The notes under the pieces are model-generated. The model was not told where the DNA came from and did no database searches. It saw only the letters and a program-made list of their open reading frames with translations. Of a DNA stretch of 64,000 nucleotides, positions 26,310 to 36,301 are shown in pieces; the stretch's first letter is position 1, and each line of letters starts with the position of its first letter. The DNA comes from Prochlorococcus marinus XMU1406. Lineage in GTDB: Bacteria > Cyanobacteriota > Cyanobacteriia > PCC-6307 > Cyanobiaceae. Position numbers and translations under genes: made by a program. Location: the NCBI RefSeq assembly GCF_017696055.1, contig NZ_JAAORG010000003.1, positions 124,001 through 188,000 of the forward strand, written 5' to 3'.

Positions 26310-27416
26310 TTAAGTATAAAAGTGATTTTTAAGTGAACTCTTAACACATATATCATTTCCGATCAAACTAAACTGAGAATCACTTAATTTGATGATTTCG
26401 TGCATTTCCCTAAATTCAAAATCACTTAGGGGATTCATACTATTTTCTCCACCTAAAATTTTTGGAGCAATAAAAGTAATAAGTTCCTGAATACAATTAG
26501 ATTTAATAGCGGCAGTAGCTAATCCAGGGCCACATTCCCAAAGAACCTTATTACAGCCTCTTTTTGCAAGTATTTTTGAAATTAACACTGGATTATCTGA
26601 TAATACCTTTTCAACCTCCACACATTTCGGAATCCTTGAGAGATAGCTTTCATTTGCTGTAGAAGAATCATAAATAACTAAAGTTTTTGCCTTACTGCAA
26701 TCCCAGACATTAGATTTTGAAGGGAGATCTAGACTTTTTGTGAAAACAACTCGCAAAGGCTCAGGATTTTTGAAACCTCTAGTAGTCAAAAGTGGGTTAT
26801 CTCTTCTTAATGTGTTTCCCCCAATAATTATTGCATCAAATTCTGCTCTAAAAGAATGAACTAATGACCTTGATTCATCATTGGTAATCCATTTACTATT
26901 TCCATTTTTTAAAGCTATTCTTCCATCTATACTCATTGCCCATTTAAGAACACCAAATGCCTTTTTTGTAATATTCCTATGAATGAAAGCCTTATTTAGA
27001 TCTAAGGATTCTTTTTTACATAATCCTAAGTGAACTTGTATTCCAGCTTCTTTTAGAAGCTTAATCCCTTTACCAGAGACTCTTTTATCAGGGTCTTCAA
27101 TAGATATGTATACCTTTTTTAACCCAGAGGATATCACTTTATCTACACATGGAGGTGTTTTACCTTGATGGCAACAAGGTTCAAGATTGACATACATTGT
27201 TCCACCTTTAGCATCCTTTTTTAAATTATTAAAAGCCATTGCCTCTGCATGAGGCATACCTGCCTTGAAATGAAACCCTTCTGAAATAAGGCTTCCATTC
27301 TTATCAAGTATCACCGCTCCCACCCTAGGGTTAGGAGTTGTTGTATTTTTGCCTAAAGAAGCCAAAAAAATTGCTCTTTTCATCCATTTTGTATGGCTTA
27401 CATTTTTTTCAGACAT
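26310..27416 (-). CDS. ribD: Bifunctional riboflavin deaminase/reductase RibD
   Basis: RibD carries out two successive steps of riboflavin synthesis: deamination of diaminohydroxyphosphoribosylaminopyrimidine and reduction of the ribosyl chain. The 368 residues comprise a deaminase domain (about 1-145) with zinc ligands in PHAEAMAF and EPCCHQGKTPPC, and a reductase domain beginning FGVLKWAMSIDGRIA, with IIIGGNTLRRDNPLLT. I choose the ATG at 27416 over a TTG two codons upstream. RibF, a later step, is at 32977. Confidence 0.95.
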   Translation of the reverse strand: MSEKNVSHTKWMKRAIFLASLGKNTTTPNPRVGAVILDKNGSLISEGFHFKAGMPHAEAMAFNNLKKDAKGGTMYVNLEPCCHQGKTPPCVDKVISSGLKKVYISIEDPDKRVSGKGIKLLKEAGIQVHLGLCKKESLDLNKAFIHRNITKKAFGVLKWAMSIDGRIALKNGNSKWITNDESRSLVHSFRAEFDAIIIGGNTLRRDNPLLTTRGFKNPEPLRVVFTKSLDLPSKSNVWDCSKAKTLVIYDSSTANESYLSRIPKCVEVEKVLSDNPVLISKILAKRGCNKVLWECGPGLATAAIKSNCIQELITFIAPKILGGENSMNPLSDFEFREMHEIIKLSDSQFSLIGNDICVKSSLKNHFYT

Positions 27417-27431
27417 CTGCAAAAATCAAAT

Positions 27432-27932
27432 TCAGTTTATTGACCTCCACTCTTTGACAACGAAAGGAGGTACAGGCAACTCAGAAAAAACTCCTGACAA
27501 AGATAATCTTAATGGTCTATTTTTATCTAAATTTTTAATCAATGCATCAAGATCAAATTCTGCAGCAGCTTGTCTTCTATCATTTGCTAATTCCACATTA
27601 AGTAATGTTTTATCATCTAAAAGCCACTGTTTTCTCCCTGATTCCACCCTTAAGTCAGTGGGATGATCAATCCTTAGATTTCCTGGATATCCTATTACTC
27701 TCAAGATCAATTTATCTTCAAAAAGAGGTGATTTATATGCTACTAATTGCCAAGTTTCAAAGTCTAAGTCCCTTAAAAACTCACTGCTAGCATTAATTAA
27801 TTTTCCATTTATTTCTGTTTCTGCAACTTCTGCAGATACTTTTAATGGGTTAAAAATGAAGGATAGCAGTAAAAATAAAGTAAATATACCTTTTAAAAAA
27901 TTTTTTTTATTTGATTTTGTAATTTTCTTCAT
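27432..27932 (-). CDS. Exported protein of unknown function (possibly DUF3122)
   Basis: A 166-residue protein with a clear signal peptide: basic KKITKSNKKN, a hydrophobic stretch FTLFLLLSFIF and a likely cleavage after VSA at about residue 33. The mature part contains LRVIGYPGNLRIDHPTDL and ends PVPPFVVKEWRS, which I associate with the cyanobacterial DUF3122 family, though not with certainty. Its 5-prime end overlaps the upstream 83-residue gene by 26 nt and it is followed closely by ribD, so all three may be one transcript. Confidence 0.72.
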   Translation of the reverse strand: MKKITKSNKKNFLKGIFTLFLLLSFIFNPLKVSAEVAETEINGKLINASSEFLRDLDFETWQLVAYKSPLFEDKLILRVIGYPGNLRIDHPTDLRVESGRKQWLLDDKTLLNVELANDRRQAAAEFDLDALIKNLDKNRPLRLSLSGVFSELPVPPFVVKEWRSIN

Positions 27933-28158
27933 TTTCAGAATCCATCAGAGCATCTAGAGTTACAGCTGTTCTTACAATAGCTTGATATCTTTTGATTATT
28001 TTACGATTTTTTTCTATAACTCGAGATAAATTCAAAGTGTCTTTTTCAGAATAGCTAGATGTTAAATCGCTAGAATCTTCTTCAATAAACTCAAATTCAC
28101 TATCTTTATTAATTAGAGTTAACAATAAATCATGTAATCTCTTTCTCCTTTCAGACAA
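27907..28158 (-). CDS. Small conserved-type hypothetical protein
   Basis: An 83-residue acidic/basic, probably helical protein with no membrane segment: it starts SERRKRLHDLLLTLIN and has a central NLSRVIEKNRKIIKRYQ. The start is TTG at 28158; there is no ATG early in frame. It overlaps the exported-protein gene by 26 nt, consistent with coupling. I do not recognise the family. Coding potential is supported by its clean helical pattern and by the compact fit between cbiET (divergent) and its downstream neighbour. Confidence 0.6.
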   Translation of the reverse strand: MSERRKRLHDLLLTLINKDSEFEFIEEDSSDLTSSYSEKDTLNLSRVIEKNRKIIKRYQAIVRTAVTLDALMDSENEENYKIK

Positions 28159-28241
28159 TTAATTTACTATGGTAACTCAAATAATAATAAGATAATTTAA
28201 TAAAACATTCAAACAATTTAGTCCCATTTCATTAAATATTG

Positions 28242-29516
28242 ATGACTGAAGTTAATAGAAAAATTCATATAATTGGAATTAATTCTTATAAATTTGAGGA
28301 TCTATCTTTCAAATTACAAAATCTATTTTTAGACACAGAAAATGTTGCAGTTCCAAATTCATATTTTGAAGAAATAAAATCATGGAGCGAAAATGGTTTA
28401 GAAAAAAAGAAATTATTTTTTTCAAGCGAAAGTAATTACGAACTTGTTAACTGGCTTAGATCTCAAAAAAATGATGTTATTTTGATTTCGAGAGGAGATC
28501 CACTTTGGTTTGGCATTGGGAGAATACTACTAGAAAATTTTTCAAAAGATGAATTAAGTTTCTACCCTTCAAATACTTGCATTCAATTAGCATTTAGTAA
28601 GTTAAAGATCTCATGGCAAGATACTGTTAATGTGAGTATTCACGGCAGAGATTCGACTAGGTTAGTAGAGGCTCTTAAAACAAGGCCTTCAAGTTTGGCT
28701 ATTATTACAGATTCAAATAACAAAAGTTTAGAAATAATCAAAAAAAATTTATCAGAATTAAATCTTATTGACTTCTATGATTTTTGGCTATGTGAGGAGA
28801 TTGGCTTCGACAATGAAAAGATAAGAAAATTAAATCTTAAAGAGTCATTACCATCTGATATATCAAGTTTGAACATTGTTGTTCTTACAAAAACAAAGAA
28901 AAATTATTCAAATAATAATCTCCCTCTTTTCGGAATCAGTGACCACATTTTTAAGACTTTTGATGATAGACCAAACTTATTAACTAAAAGGGAGGTTCGC
29001 GTTCAAATATTAGCTGCTTTAGAGCTCCCAACAAATGGTGTCATCTGGGATATAGGAGCAGGTTGTGGGTCAATTGGTTTAGAGGCACTAAAGTTAAGGC
29101 CTAATTTAGATTTGTTTTGTATCGATAAAAGGATTGGCTCAAAAGAATTAATATTAGAAAACTCGAAGAGGCTTGACGTCAAACCAAAATTTATTTTTGA
29201 GGAAGACATAAATTACACCTTGAATATGAATAATTTAAGTTCTCTTGTAAAACCTAATAGATTAATAATTGGAGGATGTGATAAAAAAACTAAACTCCAG
29301 ATTATTAATAAACTAGCTCAAGGTATGGATATTGGAGACATTATCGTTATCCCAATAATTGATATTCAAACTATTAAAGAATTGAAAGAGGAATTAGAAG
29401 ATAAAAATTTCAAAACAAATTTAAATTTAATTCAGACCTATAAAAGTTTAAGTATTGCGGAGGGAATTAGACTAGAACCAAATAATCCTGTTTTTCTATT
29501 AAAAGGGAAAAAATAA
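28242..29516 (+). CDS. cobL: Precorrin-6Y C5,15-methyltransferase, CbiE-CbiT fusion
   Basis: A 424-residue fusion of two corrin-ring enzymes. Residues 1 to about 205 are the CbiE methylase, with VILISRGDPLWFGIG as the glycine-containing SAM site. Residues about 235-424 are the decarboxylating CbiT methylase, with IWDIGAGCGSIGLEAL as the class I SAM loop and IIGGCDKK downstream. It methylates C5 and C15 and removes the C12 acetate carboxyl in cobamide synthesis. ATG at 28242 is preferred to the TTG one codon upstream. Divergent from the 83-residue gene. Confidence 0.93.
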   Translation: MTEVNRKIHIIGINSYKFEDLSFKLQNLFLDTENVAVPNSYFEEIKSWSENGLEKKKLFFSSESNYELVNWLRSQKNDVILISRGDPLWFGIGRILLENFSKDELSFYPSNTCIQLAFSKLKISWQDTVNVSIHGRDSTRLVEALKTRPSSLAIITDSNNKSLEIIKKNLSELNLIDFYDFWLCEEIGFDNEKIRKLNLKESLPSDISSLNIVVLTKTKKNYSNNNLPLFGISDHIFKTFDDRPNLLTKREVRVQILAALELPTNGVIWDIGAGCGSIGLEALKLRPNLDLFCIDKRIGSKELILENSKRLDVKPKFIFEEDINYTLNMNNLSSLVKPNRLIIGGCDKKTKLQIINKLAQGMDIGDIIVIPIIDIQTIKELKEELEDKNFKTNLNLIQTYKSLSIAEGIRLEPNNPVFLLKGKK

Positions 29517-29529
29517 ATTCTAATAATTG

Positions 29530-30438
29530 TTATTTGTCAGGCTTAGCTACATGGGGCAAACCCCAACCTAGTTTATTTCTTAAAACTTGGAAAAATTCGT
29601 GATCTTCAAGTCTGATAAATTTTACTGAGTGTTTACTTTTTCTTATTAAAACCCTATCTTCAGGCCAAACATAACAACCGGCATTTCCATCAACAACCAT
29701 TACTAACCTTTCAGGAGTTGCAGGGAAAACAGTTACTGGCTCTGAATCATTAAAAACCAATGCCCTAGATGCCAATGAATGTGGAGCAATTGGAGTTAAT
29801 TGCACGACTGGACAATCAGGCGTGATAACTGGTCCTCCAGCACTTAGAGAATAGGCGGTAGAACCAGTTGGAGTAGATAAGATTACTCCATCAGCTGAAA
29901 TATCCACAGGAGCATGTCGCCCTATAGAAATTTCAAAGTGACACATACTTGTTAGAGGTTCTCTATGAAGAGCCATCTCATTAAGGCAAAGAGACTCCCA
30001 TCTCCTCTGATCATTCCTCATTACACTAATGATAAAGCAAGTTCTTTCTTCAATATCCCAATTCCCAGCAACTATTTTATCTATAGCCTCATCTAGGTTA
30101 GATAAATAAGCTTCCGCAAGAAATCCTAAATGACCAGTATTTATTGTAAGAATTGGGATTTTAGCAGGTGCCGTTTGCCTTGCAGCAGAAAGCACAGTGC
30201 CATCTCCACCAAGAACAATTGCAAATTCCATTGATGAATCAAACCCCTCGGGGACACAATTCGTATATCCCAAAGGACGAACATGTTGATCAGGATTTGC
30301 GAAACCAACCATCCCTCCAGAGCTACTAACTCTTACAACTTCAAAATTAGATTTTTCCAATTTTTTTTGAACAGAAGTTGCAGTTTGAACAGCCAGTTCC
30401 TTTCCATCATTAACGATTAGTCCTGCTTTACGTACCAA
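29530..30438 (-). CDS. nadK: NAD kinase
   Basis: NadK phosphorylates NAD to NADP. The 302 residues contain the signature [12 protein letters not shown] (about 76-87), [12 protein letters not shown], and the glycine-rich [16 protein letters not shown]. The N-terminal part, [13 protein letters not shown], has the usual strand-loop start. Length and motifs match the cyanobacterial type 1 enzymes. It is convergent with cbiET (13 nt between stops) and lies downstream of pheS on the same strand. Confidence 0.96.
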   Translation of the reverse strand: MVRKAGLIVNDGKELAVQTATSVQKKLEKSNFEVVRVSSSGGMVGFANPDQHVRPLGYTNCVPEGFDSSMEFAIVLGGDGTVLSAARQTAPAKIPILTINTGHLGFLAEAYLSNLDEAIDKIVAGNWDIEERTCFIISVMRNDQRRWESLCLNEMALHREPLTSMCHFEISIGRHAPVDISADGVILSTPTGSTAYSLSAGGPVITPDCPVVQLTPIAPHSLASRALVFNDSEPVTVFPATPERLVMVVDGNAGCYVWPEDRVLIRKSKHSVKFIRLEDHEFFQVLRNKLGWGLPHVAKPDK

Positions 30439-30509
30439 TCAAAAAATTAAAAACTAGGACTATCTTAAACTAATTTGTTGGACAATCCTAATTTAAGAAT
30501 TAAATACTA

Positions 30510-31517
30510 TTAGAACTGTTCTAAGAATCTAATATCATTTGTATAAAATTTTCTGATGTCGTCGATCTGATGTCTCACCATACAAAATCTCTCAACTCCT
30601 AATCCTGCTGCAAAACCAGTCCATTTCTCAGAATCTATTCCTAATTTTTCTAAGACCTTTGGATCAACCATTCCGCAACCCATTACTTCTAACCATTTAC
30701 CTTTCCACTGGACGTCAACTTCTGCTGAAGGTTCAGTAAATGGGAAATAACTAGCTCTAAATCTTACAGGAATGTCTCCAAAAAAGGCCTTTAAAAATGT
30801 AAGAACTGTTCCTCTTAAATGACTAAAATTAATATCTTGATCGAGACATAAAACCTCAACCTGATTAAATACAGGGGAATGAGTAGCATCTACTGCATCT
30901 CTCCTATATACTCTCCCAGGAGCAATAATTCTTACTGGAGGAGGATTTTTCTCTAAGTATCTTATCTGAACAGGAGAAGTATGGGTCCTTAAAAGTCGAT
31001 TTTCATCTAAGTAGAAAGTATCCTGCATATCTCTTGCGGGATGATTTTTGGGTATGTTGAGAGACTCAAAATTATAAAAATCAGTTTCTATTTCAGGACC
31101 ACTTTCAACTGAGTATCCTAAACCACAAAAAATATCTATTATTTCGTCTTGAGTTGAAATCAAAGGATGTTTATTCCCAGGGGGTGTCCCAATTGAAGGG
31201 ATAGTTACATCAATTTTTTCTTTTTTAATCTTTTTATCTAAGGCTTCGCTGTTTAGTTTATTTTTTCTTTCAGTTATTAGTTCTTGCAAATTTGTCTTTA
31301 TTATATTTGCCTTCTGGCCAATAATTGGTCTATCAGTAGCAGATAATTGACCCATTGTTTTCAAAATAATTGATAAATCACCTTTTTTTCCTAGCAAGGA
31401 AACTCTCAATTGATCCAGTTCTTCATGAGTATTAGAATTATTTATATTATTTTTTGCTGTTAGAGAAAGATTATTTAGTTTTTCCTCAATTTGACTTAAT
31501 GATTCAATTTGACTCAC
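30510..31517 (-). CDS. pheS: Phenylalanyl-tRNA synthetase alpha subunit
   Basis: PheS is the catalytic subunit of the heterotetramer that charges tRNA-Phe. The 335 residues have an N-terminal helical hairpin and the class II core: [26 protein letters not shown] (motif 2 region), [20 protein letters not shown], and motif 3 in [14 protein letters not shown]. The beta subunit pheT is not in the window. It is divergent from surE. Confidence 0.96.
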   Translation of the reverse strand: MSQIESLSQIEEKLNNLSLTAKNNINNSNTHEELDQLRVSLLGKKGDLSIILKTMGQLSATDRPIIGQKANIIKTNLQELITERKNKLNSEALDKKIKKEKIDVTIPSIGTPPGNKHPLISTQDEIIDIFCGLGYSVESGPEIETDFYNFESLNIPKNHPARDMQDTFYLDENRLLRTHTSPVQIRYLEKNPPPVRIIAPGRVYRRDAVDATHSPVFNQVEVLCLDQDINFSHLRGTVLTFLKAFFGDIPVRFRASYFPFTEPSAEVDVQWKGKWLEVMGCGMVDPKVLEKLGIDSEKWTGFAAGLGVERFCMVRHQIDDIRKFYTNDIRFLEQF

Positions 31518-31585
31518 TGATATAGTAAAAATAAGTATTGCCTTATCTTACTTAAATATCGTCCATAAATAAAATGTCTTGATTA

Positions 31586-32395
31586 ATGAAACCGTTAAAT
31601 ATATTAATTAGCAATGATGATGGTGTTTTCGCAGCTGGGATAAGAGCCTTAGCAAAATCAGCCAAAAAAAGAGGACATAAGGTAAAAGTAGTATGTCCTG
31701 ACCAAGAAAGATCAGCTACTGGTCATGGTCTTACTTTACAATCCCCATTACGAGTGGAAAAAGCTGACGAGTTATTTGGAGAAGGAATTGAAGCTTGGGG
31801 ATGTTCCGGCACACCTGCTGATTGTGTCAAATTAGCACTATCTGAACTCTTGGATCATAAACCTGACCTGGTACTATCAGGAATAAATCACGGGCCCAAT
31901 TTAGGGACAGATATTTTTTGTTCTGGCACAGTCGCTGCAGCTATGGAAGGCACTTTAGAAAATGTTCCTTCCATGGCAATAAGTGTTGCTAGTTATAAAT
32001 GGAAGAATTTTGAATTTGCTGGAGAAATTGCAATGAATATTGCCGAACAAGCAATTAACGATATTTGGCCAGCTTCACTTTTATTAAATTTGAATATCCC
32101 TCCCTGCGAAAAAAACAAAATAAAAGAATTATCCTGGACAAGATTATCGGTAAGAAAATATAAAAATCAATTTTCCAAAAGGGAAGACCCAAGGGGTGAT
32201 GATTATTATTGGTTAGCAGGTGAAGTTGTTTTAGATCTTAAATCGAAAGGTTACGGTCCTAAGAATTGGCCTAGCGATGTATCTCAAATACAAGAAAATA
32301 AAATATCTCTTACACCTGTAGAACCAGATTTATTTTGGAGAGGTAATTTAGACAACTTACCTAAAATTAATAATTCATTTGTAAATCCTTCTTAA
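31586..32395 (+). CDS. surE: 5'/3'-nucleotidase SurE
   Basis: SurE is a metal-dependent phosphatase acting on nucleoside 5'- and 3'-monophosphates. The 269 residues start with [14 protein letters not shown], which carries the two metal-binding Asp, then [36 protein letters not shown] and LNLNIP. All are typical. Its 3-prime end overlaps the convergent DUF3611 gene by 21 nt. The gene just downstream in the same direction is ribF. Confidence 0.96.
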   Translation: MKPLNILISNDDGVFAAGIRALAKSAKKRGHKVKVVCPDQERSATGHGLTLQSPLRVEKADELFGEGIEAWGCSGTPADCVKLALSELLDHKPDLVLSGINHGPNLGTDIFCSGTVAAAMEGTLENVPSMAISVASYKWKNFEFAGEIAMNIAEQAINDIWPASLLLNLNIPPCEKNKIKELSWTRLSVRKYKNQFSKREDPRGDDYYWLAGEVVLDLKSKGYGPKNWPSDVSQIQENKISLTPVEPDLFWRGNLDNLPKINNSFVNPS

Positions 32396-32908
32396 AAGCC
32401 ATAAAGAAAAGCAAAGTCCAAAAAAATGAGCAGCAATAACTTGTGTGTTACTAAGAACTGATAATATTTCAAGACCCGTAATTGGGATATCAGATGTCGC
32501 TGTTATCAATTGTCCAGTTGTTTGAGAGGATGCTTGTATAAATAAGGCTCCCATAAGAGCTTGATATCCAATTAATCCAAATAAAATTCCAAATAAATCA
32601 ACTATTAGTCCTCTTTTTATCAATTTACCGGTTTCTCCTCTTGAGGGTCTTGCGTTGCTTGCGATTGCTCTTCCTGTTCTAACTATTAACCAACCTTGCC
32701 AAAGACTAAAAAGTAGTAAAATCAGGGATATTGTAGTAAGTGATAGACCAGGCGCTAAGCCAAGCTGTCCTTCGCTGTTATTTACAACATTTGAAAAAAG
32801 CAAAACAGCTGCAACAACAACACCTAAAATGGACTGAACCCAAAAGCGTATCCATCCGATGCGCCGCATTCCAAATGAAAGGGACTGAAAATCCATTTTG
32901 TCAGACAT
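32375..32908 (-). CDS. DUF3611-like membrane protein
   Basis: A 177-residue integral membrane protein with about four hydrophobic helices (near 22-42, 57-75, 100-122 and 150-172). The N-terminal [15 protein letters not shown] and [18 protein letters not shown] between helices 2 and 3 are typical of DUF3611, found in cyanobacteria and plastids. Function is unknown. The start is 69 nt from the divergent ribF; the end overlaps surE by 21 nt on the opposite strand. Confidence 0.82.
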   Translation of the reverse strand: MSDKMDFQSLSFGMRRIGWIRFWVQSILGVVVAAVLLFSNVVNNSEGQLGLAPGLSLTTISLILLLFSLWQGWLIVRTGRAIASNARPSRGETGKLIKRGLIVDLFGILFGLIGYQALMGALFIQASSQTTGQLITATSDIPITGLEILSVLSNTQVIAAHFFGLCFSLWLLRRIYK

Positions 32909-32976
32909 TCATTTGATTGAATAAACTGTAATCAATCCAAATTTGCCACTAAAATCATAAAATTGCACGTAATCTT

Positions 32977-33900
32977 TTGATCTCTTTAATATCGCCATCT
33001 GAAGTTAAGAGTCCTACCTCAATAGCTATTGGAAGTTTTGATGGCCTTCATGCTGGCCACAGACAATTAATAAAAAGTGTGGTTCAAGAAAATCAATATA
33101 CCCCAACAATTGCAAGCTTCTGGCCTCATCCCCGAGAAGTTCTTTACAAAGAGACGCGTCTTAGACTTGATCTCCCTTATGAAAAACTATCTATTCTTGA
33201 AGATCTCGGCATTGAACAATTAGTTCTGATTCCTTTTGATACGGAACTATCCAAATTAAGTGCAGAAAGATTCGTAAGAGATATTTTGATAAATCAATTA
33301 AAAGCAAAAAACATTTCTGTAGGTGCTAATTTTAAGTTTGGTTTCAGAAGAAGTGGAGATATAAATACAATAAAAAATATGATTAAGGATACAGATATTA
33401 ATCTAAAAATTACTCCAATTTTAGAAGACAAAGAAGGTAGAATCAGCAGCAGCAGAATAAGAAATTTATTAGAGAAAAGTGATCTGAAAAATGCTTTCAA
33501 AATTCTTAATAGGCCTTATAGTTTTAATGGAAAGGTTGTTAAAGGTAAAGGAATTGGAAAAAGTATAGGATGGCCTACCGCAAATCTTGAAATAGATGGT
33601 AGAAAATTTTTACCTGGAGAAGGAGTTTACGCATCTTGGACAACCATAGAAAATTCCAACAAAAAAATTGAATCTGTTATGAATCTTGGCTCTCAACCAA
33701 CAATAAATCCTTTATTGCCATCTGCAGTTGAAGTTCATTTAATAAATAAAGATATCGATCTGTATGGTTTAAATCTATCTGTTGAACCAGTTGAAAAACT
33801 TAGATCTCAAATCAAGTTCAAAAATATAGATCAACTTTCTAATCAAATTAAAAAAGATAGAGATAATGCTCTGAAAATTTTTAAAAACTACAAAAAATAA
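32977..33900 (+). CDS. ribF: Bifunctional riboflavin kinase/FAD synthetase
   Basis: RibF converts riboflavin to FMN and then FAD. The 307 residues have an N-terminal nucleotidyltransferase domain with AIGSFDGLHAGHRQL (about 16-30) and GRISSSRIRNLL, and a C-terminal kinase domain with GKGIGKSIGWPTANL and PGEGVYASW. It starts at TTG 32977; no ATG or GTG exists upstream of the glycine motif in frame. thiE follows after 7 nt, suggesting a vitamin-cofactor transcript ribF-thiE-thiS. Confidence 0.94.
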   Translation: MISLISPSEVKSPTSIAIGSFDGLHAGHRQLIKSVVQENQYTPTIASFWPHPREVLYKETRLRLDLPYEKLSILEDLGIEQLVLIPFDTELSKLSAERFVRDILINQLKAKNISVGANFKFGFRRSGDINTIKNMIKDTDINLKITPILEDKEGRISSSRIRNLLEKSDLKNAFKILNRPYSFNGKVVKGKGIGKSIGWPTANLEIDGRKFLPGEGVYASWTTIENSNKKIESVMNLGSQPTINPLLPSAVEVHLINKDIDLYGLNLSVEPVEKLRSQIKFKNIDQLSNQIKKDRDNALKIFKNYKK

Positions 33901-33907
33901 ATTACAA

Positions 33908-34963
33908 ATGCTGAATTTCAATACTAAAGACGCTGAAGATTTAAGAATTTATCAAATTATTGACGCTAATCTAGATAGAGCTAGAGAAGGACTAAGAGTA
34001 TTAGAGGATTGGGCTAGATTTGGCATAGGCAATGAAAAATACGTTGAAAAGATTAAAAATTTTAGACAAATTTTAGGAAAAAATCATTTAGAAGTTTATA
34101 AACAATCTAGAAATCACATTGAGGACAAATGTAAAGGATTGACTCATCAAGAGCAAATCAACAGAAAAACTTCTGAGCAAATTATAAGTTCTAATTCAGC
34201 CAGAGTTCAAGAAGCATTACGAGTCATAGAAGAATTCTCAAGGCTGCAGAATCATGAGCTTTCAAAAATAGCATCGGAAATTAGATATGAAATTTATACT
34301 ATTGAAATTGACTTATTAAGTTATAGCAAGTGTAAGAAGTCGGAGAAAATTTTAAAAGAAAATGACTTATATGTAATCACAGATCAAAAGGACAATTTAT
34401 TAGAAATAATAGAAGAGATTTTAATTGCGGGAGTAAGAATTATTCAGCATAGATTTAAAACGGGAACTGATAAAGATCATCTACAAAAAGCAATTCAAAT
34501 TAAGAATCTATGTAAAAGATATAATTCTTTATTTATCGTTAACGATAGACTTGATATAGCTCTAGCATCTAACGCGGATGGAATTCATCTTGGACAAGAC
34601 GATTTAAACTTAAAAACCGCAAGAAAACTATTAGGATATTCAAAAATTATCGGTATAAGTGCAAATAATGCAATTGATATTTCAAAAGCCCTTAAGGAAG
34701 GTTGTGATTACATAGGCATAGGACCAGTATTTGAAACTACAACAAAAAAGAATAAAAAACCCTTAGGTATTGAAAATATCAAAACATTAACAAAGGATTT
34801 AAATATTCCTTGGTTTGCTATTGGAGGAATCAAGTCAAATAATATTTCATATTTAAAAAGAAATGGGTTTAAAAAAGTTGCCTTAGTTTCGCAATTAATG
34901 AATTCTGAAGATCCTAAAGAAGACGCTATTATGATTCTAAAAGAGTTATCTCATGAAAATTAG
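33908..34963 (+). CDS. thiE: Thiamine-phosphate synthase with N-terminal extension
   Basis: ThiE condenses the pyrimidine and thiazole halves of thiamine. At 351 residues it is longer than the roughly 210 of most ThiE. The extra N-terminal domain (about 1-145), with LDRAREGLRVLEDWARF and SARVQEALRVIEEFSRL, is the form known in cyanobacteria. The C-terminal TIM barrel shows IQHRFK, VNDRLDIALASNADGIHLGQ and GIGPVFETTTKK. It overlaps thiS by 11 nt and lies 7 nt after ribF. Confidence 0.95.
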   Translation: MLNFNTKDAEDLRIYQIIDANLDRAREGLRVLEDWARFGIGNEKYVEKIKNFRQILGKNHLEVYKQSRNHIEDKCKGLTHQEQINRKTSEQIISSNSARVQEALRVIEEFSRLQNHELSKIASEIRYEIYTIEIDLLSYSKCKKSEKILKENDLYVITDQKDNLLEIIEEILIAGVRIIQHRFKTGTDKDHLQKAIQIKNLCKRYNSLFIVNDRLDIALASNADGIHLGQDDLNLKTARKLLGYSKIIGISANNAIDISKALKEGCDYIGIGPVFETTTKKNKKPLGIENIKTLTKDLNIPWFAIGGIKSNNISYLKRNGFKKVALVSQLMNSEDPKEDAIMILKELSHEN

Positions 34964-35162
34964 GGTAAATGGAGAAGAAAAAAAAATAGAATTGGATCAA
35001 GAAAATGCTCTACTATCTAAAGCTCTTAACCATATGGGATATAAACCAAACACAATTGTAGTTGAGTTAAATAATCTAATCATAAATTCAATGAAATGGG
35101 AAAAAGTGAAGCTTAAAGATGGTGATAATTTGGAAATCGTTTCAATTGTTGGTGGTGGTTAA
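34953..35162 (+). CDS. thiS: Thiamine sulfur-carrier protein ThiS
   Basis: A 69-residue ubiquitin-like protein ending in IVSIVGGG. The C-terminal Gly-Gly is the site of adenylation and thiocarboxylate formation, supplying sulfur for the thiazole ring. Start MKIRVNGEEKKIEL and the middle VELNNLIINSMKWEKVKLKDGD fit the family. It overlaps thiE by 11 nt, so expression is coupled. Confidence 0.94.
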   Translation: MKIRVNGEEKKIELDQENALLSKALNHMGYKPNTIVVELNNLIINSMKWEKVKLKDGDNLEIVSIVGGG

Positions 35163-35273
35163 AGATAAATTCTTAATATATTAAAAATCTTCATAATTTT
35201 TTAAGTTTAGGCTTGCAACAATAACCAAAATTCTCCTTTTTTCGTTATATATTTTTAATACTTAAGTTTAACA

Positions 35274-35441
35274 ATGAAAGAAAAAATTGATATTAACTCA
35301 AGATCTCTTAAATGGGAACAAAATGGTGAGTTAGCACATAAAGATCTCTCTGAGCTAATTGAAAGATTAAAAAATGTAGAAAGTGAACATACCTCATCTG
35401 AGCTGTCTAGATTAGGTACAAAATCAAACAAAAAAGATTAA
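35274..35441 (+). CDS. Small hypothetical protein
   Basis: A 55-residue reading frame starting MKEKIDINSRSLKWEQNGEL and continuing HKDLSELIERLKNVESEH. It is hydrophilic and probably helical, with no membrane segment. The amphipathic pattern and fit in the gap after thiS make it a plausible real small gene. I do not recognise a family. Confidence 0.55.
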   Translation: MKEKIDINSRSLKWEQNGELAHKDLSELIERLKNVESEHTSSELSRLGTKSNKKD

Positions 35442-35508
35442 ATTTGTTACCTTGATCTTGTTTTTATAAAAATTTGTACCAAATTAAAATTACTGAATAT
35501 AAAAATAA

Positions 35509-35640
35509 ATGCCGAAAAGATTTCCAGAGTGGGTAAACACGCAAGTCGTGATAAAAGCAATCAAAATGAGAGAAGAAGGGATGCTATCAAAACAACTTAA
35601 TTTATGGATAGAAAACCTATTAGAAATAGAAAAAAAGTAA
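35509..35640 (+). CDS. Small hypothetical protein
   Basis: A 43-residue reading frame starting MPKRFPEWVNTQVVIKAIKM and ending LWIENLLEIEKK. It is rich in Trp for its length and amphipathic. It follows the 55-residue frame by 67 nt on the same strand and ends 4 nt from the convergent larB-like gene. The clean start and composition suggest a real small gene, but function is unknown. Confidence 0.5.
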   Translation: MPKRFPEWVNTQVVIKAIKMREEGMLSKQLNLWIENLLEIEKK

Positions 35641-35644
35641 TTTT

Positions 35645-36301
35645 TTAAGAAATACTTTTAATAATTCTGAGTGCCGCCATTGCTGCGCCGTAACCATTAT
35701 CTATATTCATAACTGAAATACCTGGAGAACAACTTGACAACATACTATTTAAAGCAGTTTCTCCATCCTTACTAACACCGTAGCCGACTGAAACAGGTAC
35801 TGCTATTATCGGTTGTGCCAACAATCCGCCCACAACTGTTGCCAAAGCTCCTTCCATTCCAGCACAAACTATTAATACATCATATTTATTAATTTCTTCT
35901 AACTGACTCATCAATCGATGAAGTCCAGCTACTCCAACATCTATAAAAGATTGACAATTCACTCCATAAATTCGAAGCGCTAATTGTGCTTCAAGTGTTA
36001 CGGCCAAATCGCTTGAGCCGCCCGAAATTATGGCAACTTTTTTATTCGTATTTATTTTATTCAGATTTTTCCCAATTATTAGGCAATTTGCTTCTTCATA
36101 GAATCGTGCATCATCATACAAATCTAAAAGATGTTTAGCCTTTTCACTATTAATCCTAGTAATAAAAACAACCTCATTTTTACTTAATACATTTTCAGAT
36201 AATCTCTCTAATTGGTCGATACTCTTATCTTGTCCCCAAATAGCCTCAATGATTCCAAGTCTATCTCTTCTTTGAAAATCAAACTTAATATCAAAATTCA
36301 T
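35645..36301 (-). CDS. larB: LarB/CpmA-family protein (AIR-carboxylase-like)
   Basis: A 218-residue protein of the PurE-related family that contains LarB, a pyridinium carboxylase of the nickel-pincer pathway, and CpmA, described as a circadian phase modifier in Synechococcus. Visible motifs: FQRRDRLGIIEAIWGQDKS, VAIISGGSSDLAVTLEAQ, VCAGMEGALATVVGGLL and VPVSVGYGVSKDGETAL. larA, larC and larE are not nearby, so the lactate racemase role is not supported here. The 5-prime end overlaps the TIGR03792-like gene by 4 nt, in the era-trmD run. Confidence 0.88.
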   Translation of the reverse strand: MNFDIKFDFQRRDRLGIIEAIWGQDKSIDQLERLSENVLSKNEVVFITRINSEKAKHLLDLYDDARFYEEANCLIIGKNLNKINTNKKVAIISGGSSDLAVTLEAQLALRIYGVNCQSFIDVGVAGLHRLMSQLEEINKYDVLIVCAGMEGALATVVGGLLAQPIIAVPVSVGYGVSKDGETALNSMLSSCSPGISVMNIDNGYGAAMAALRIIKSIS

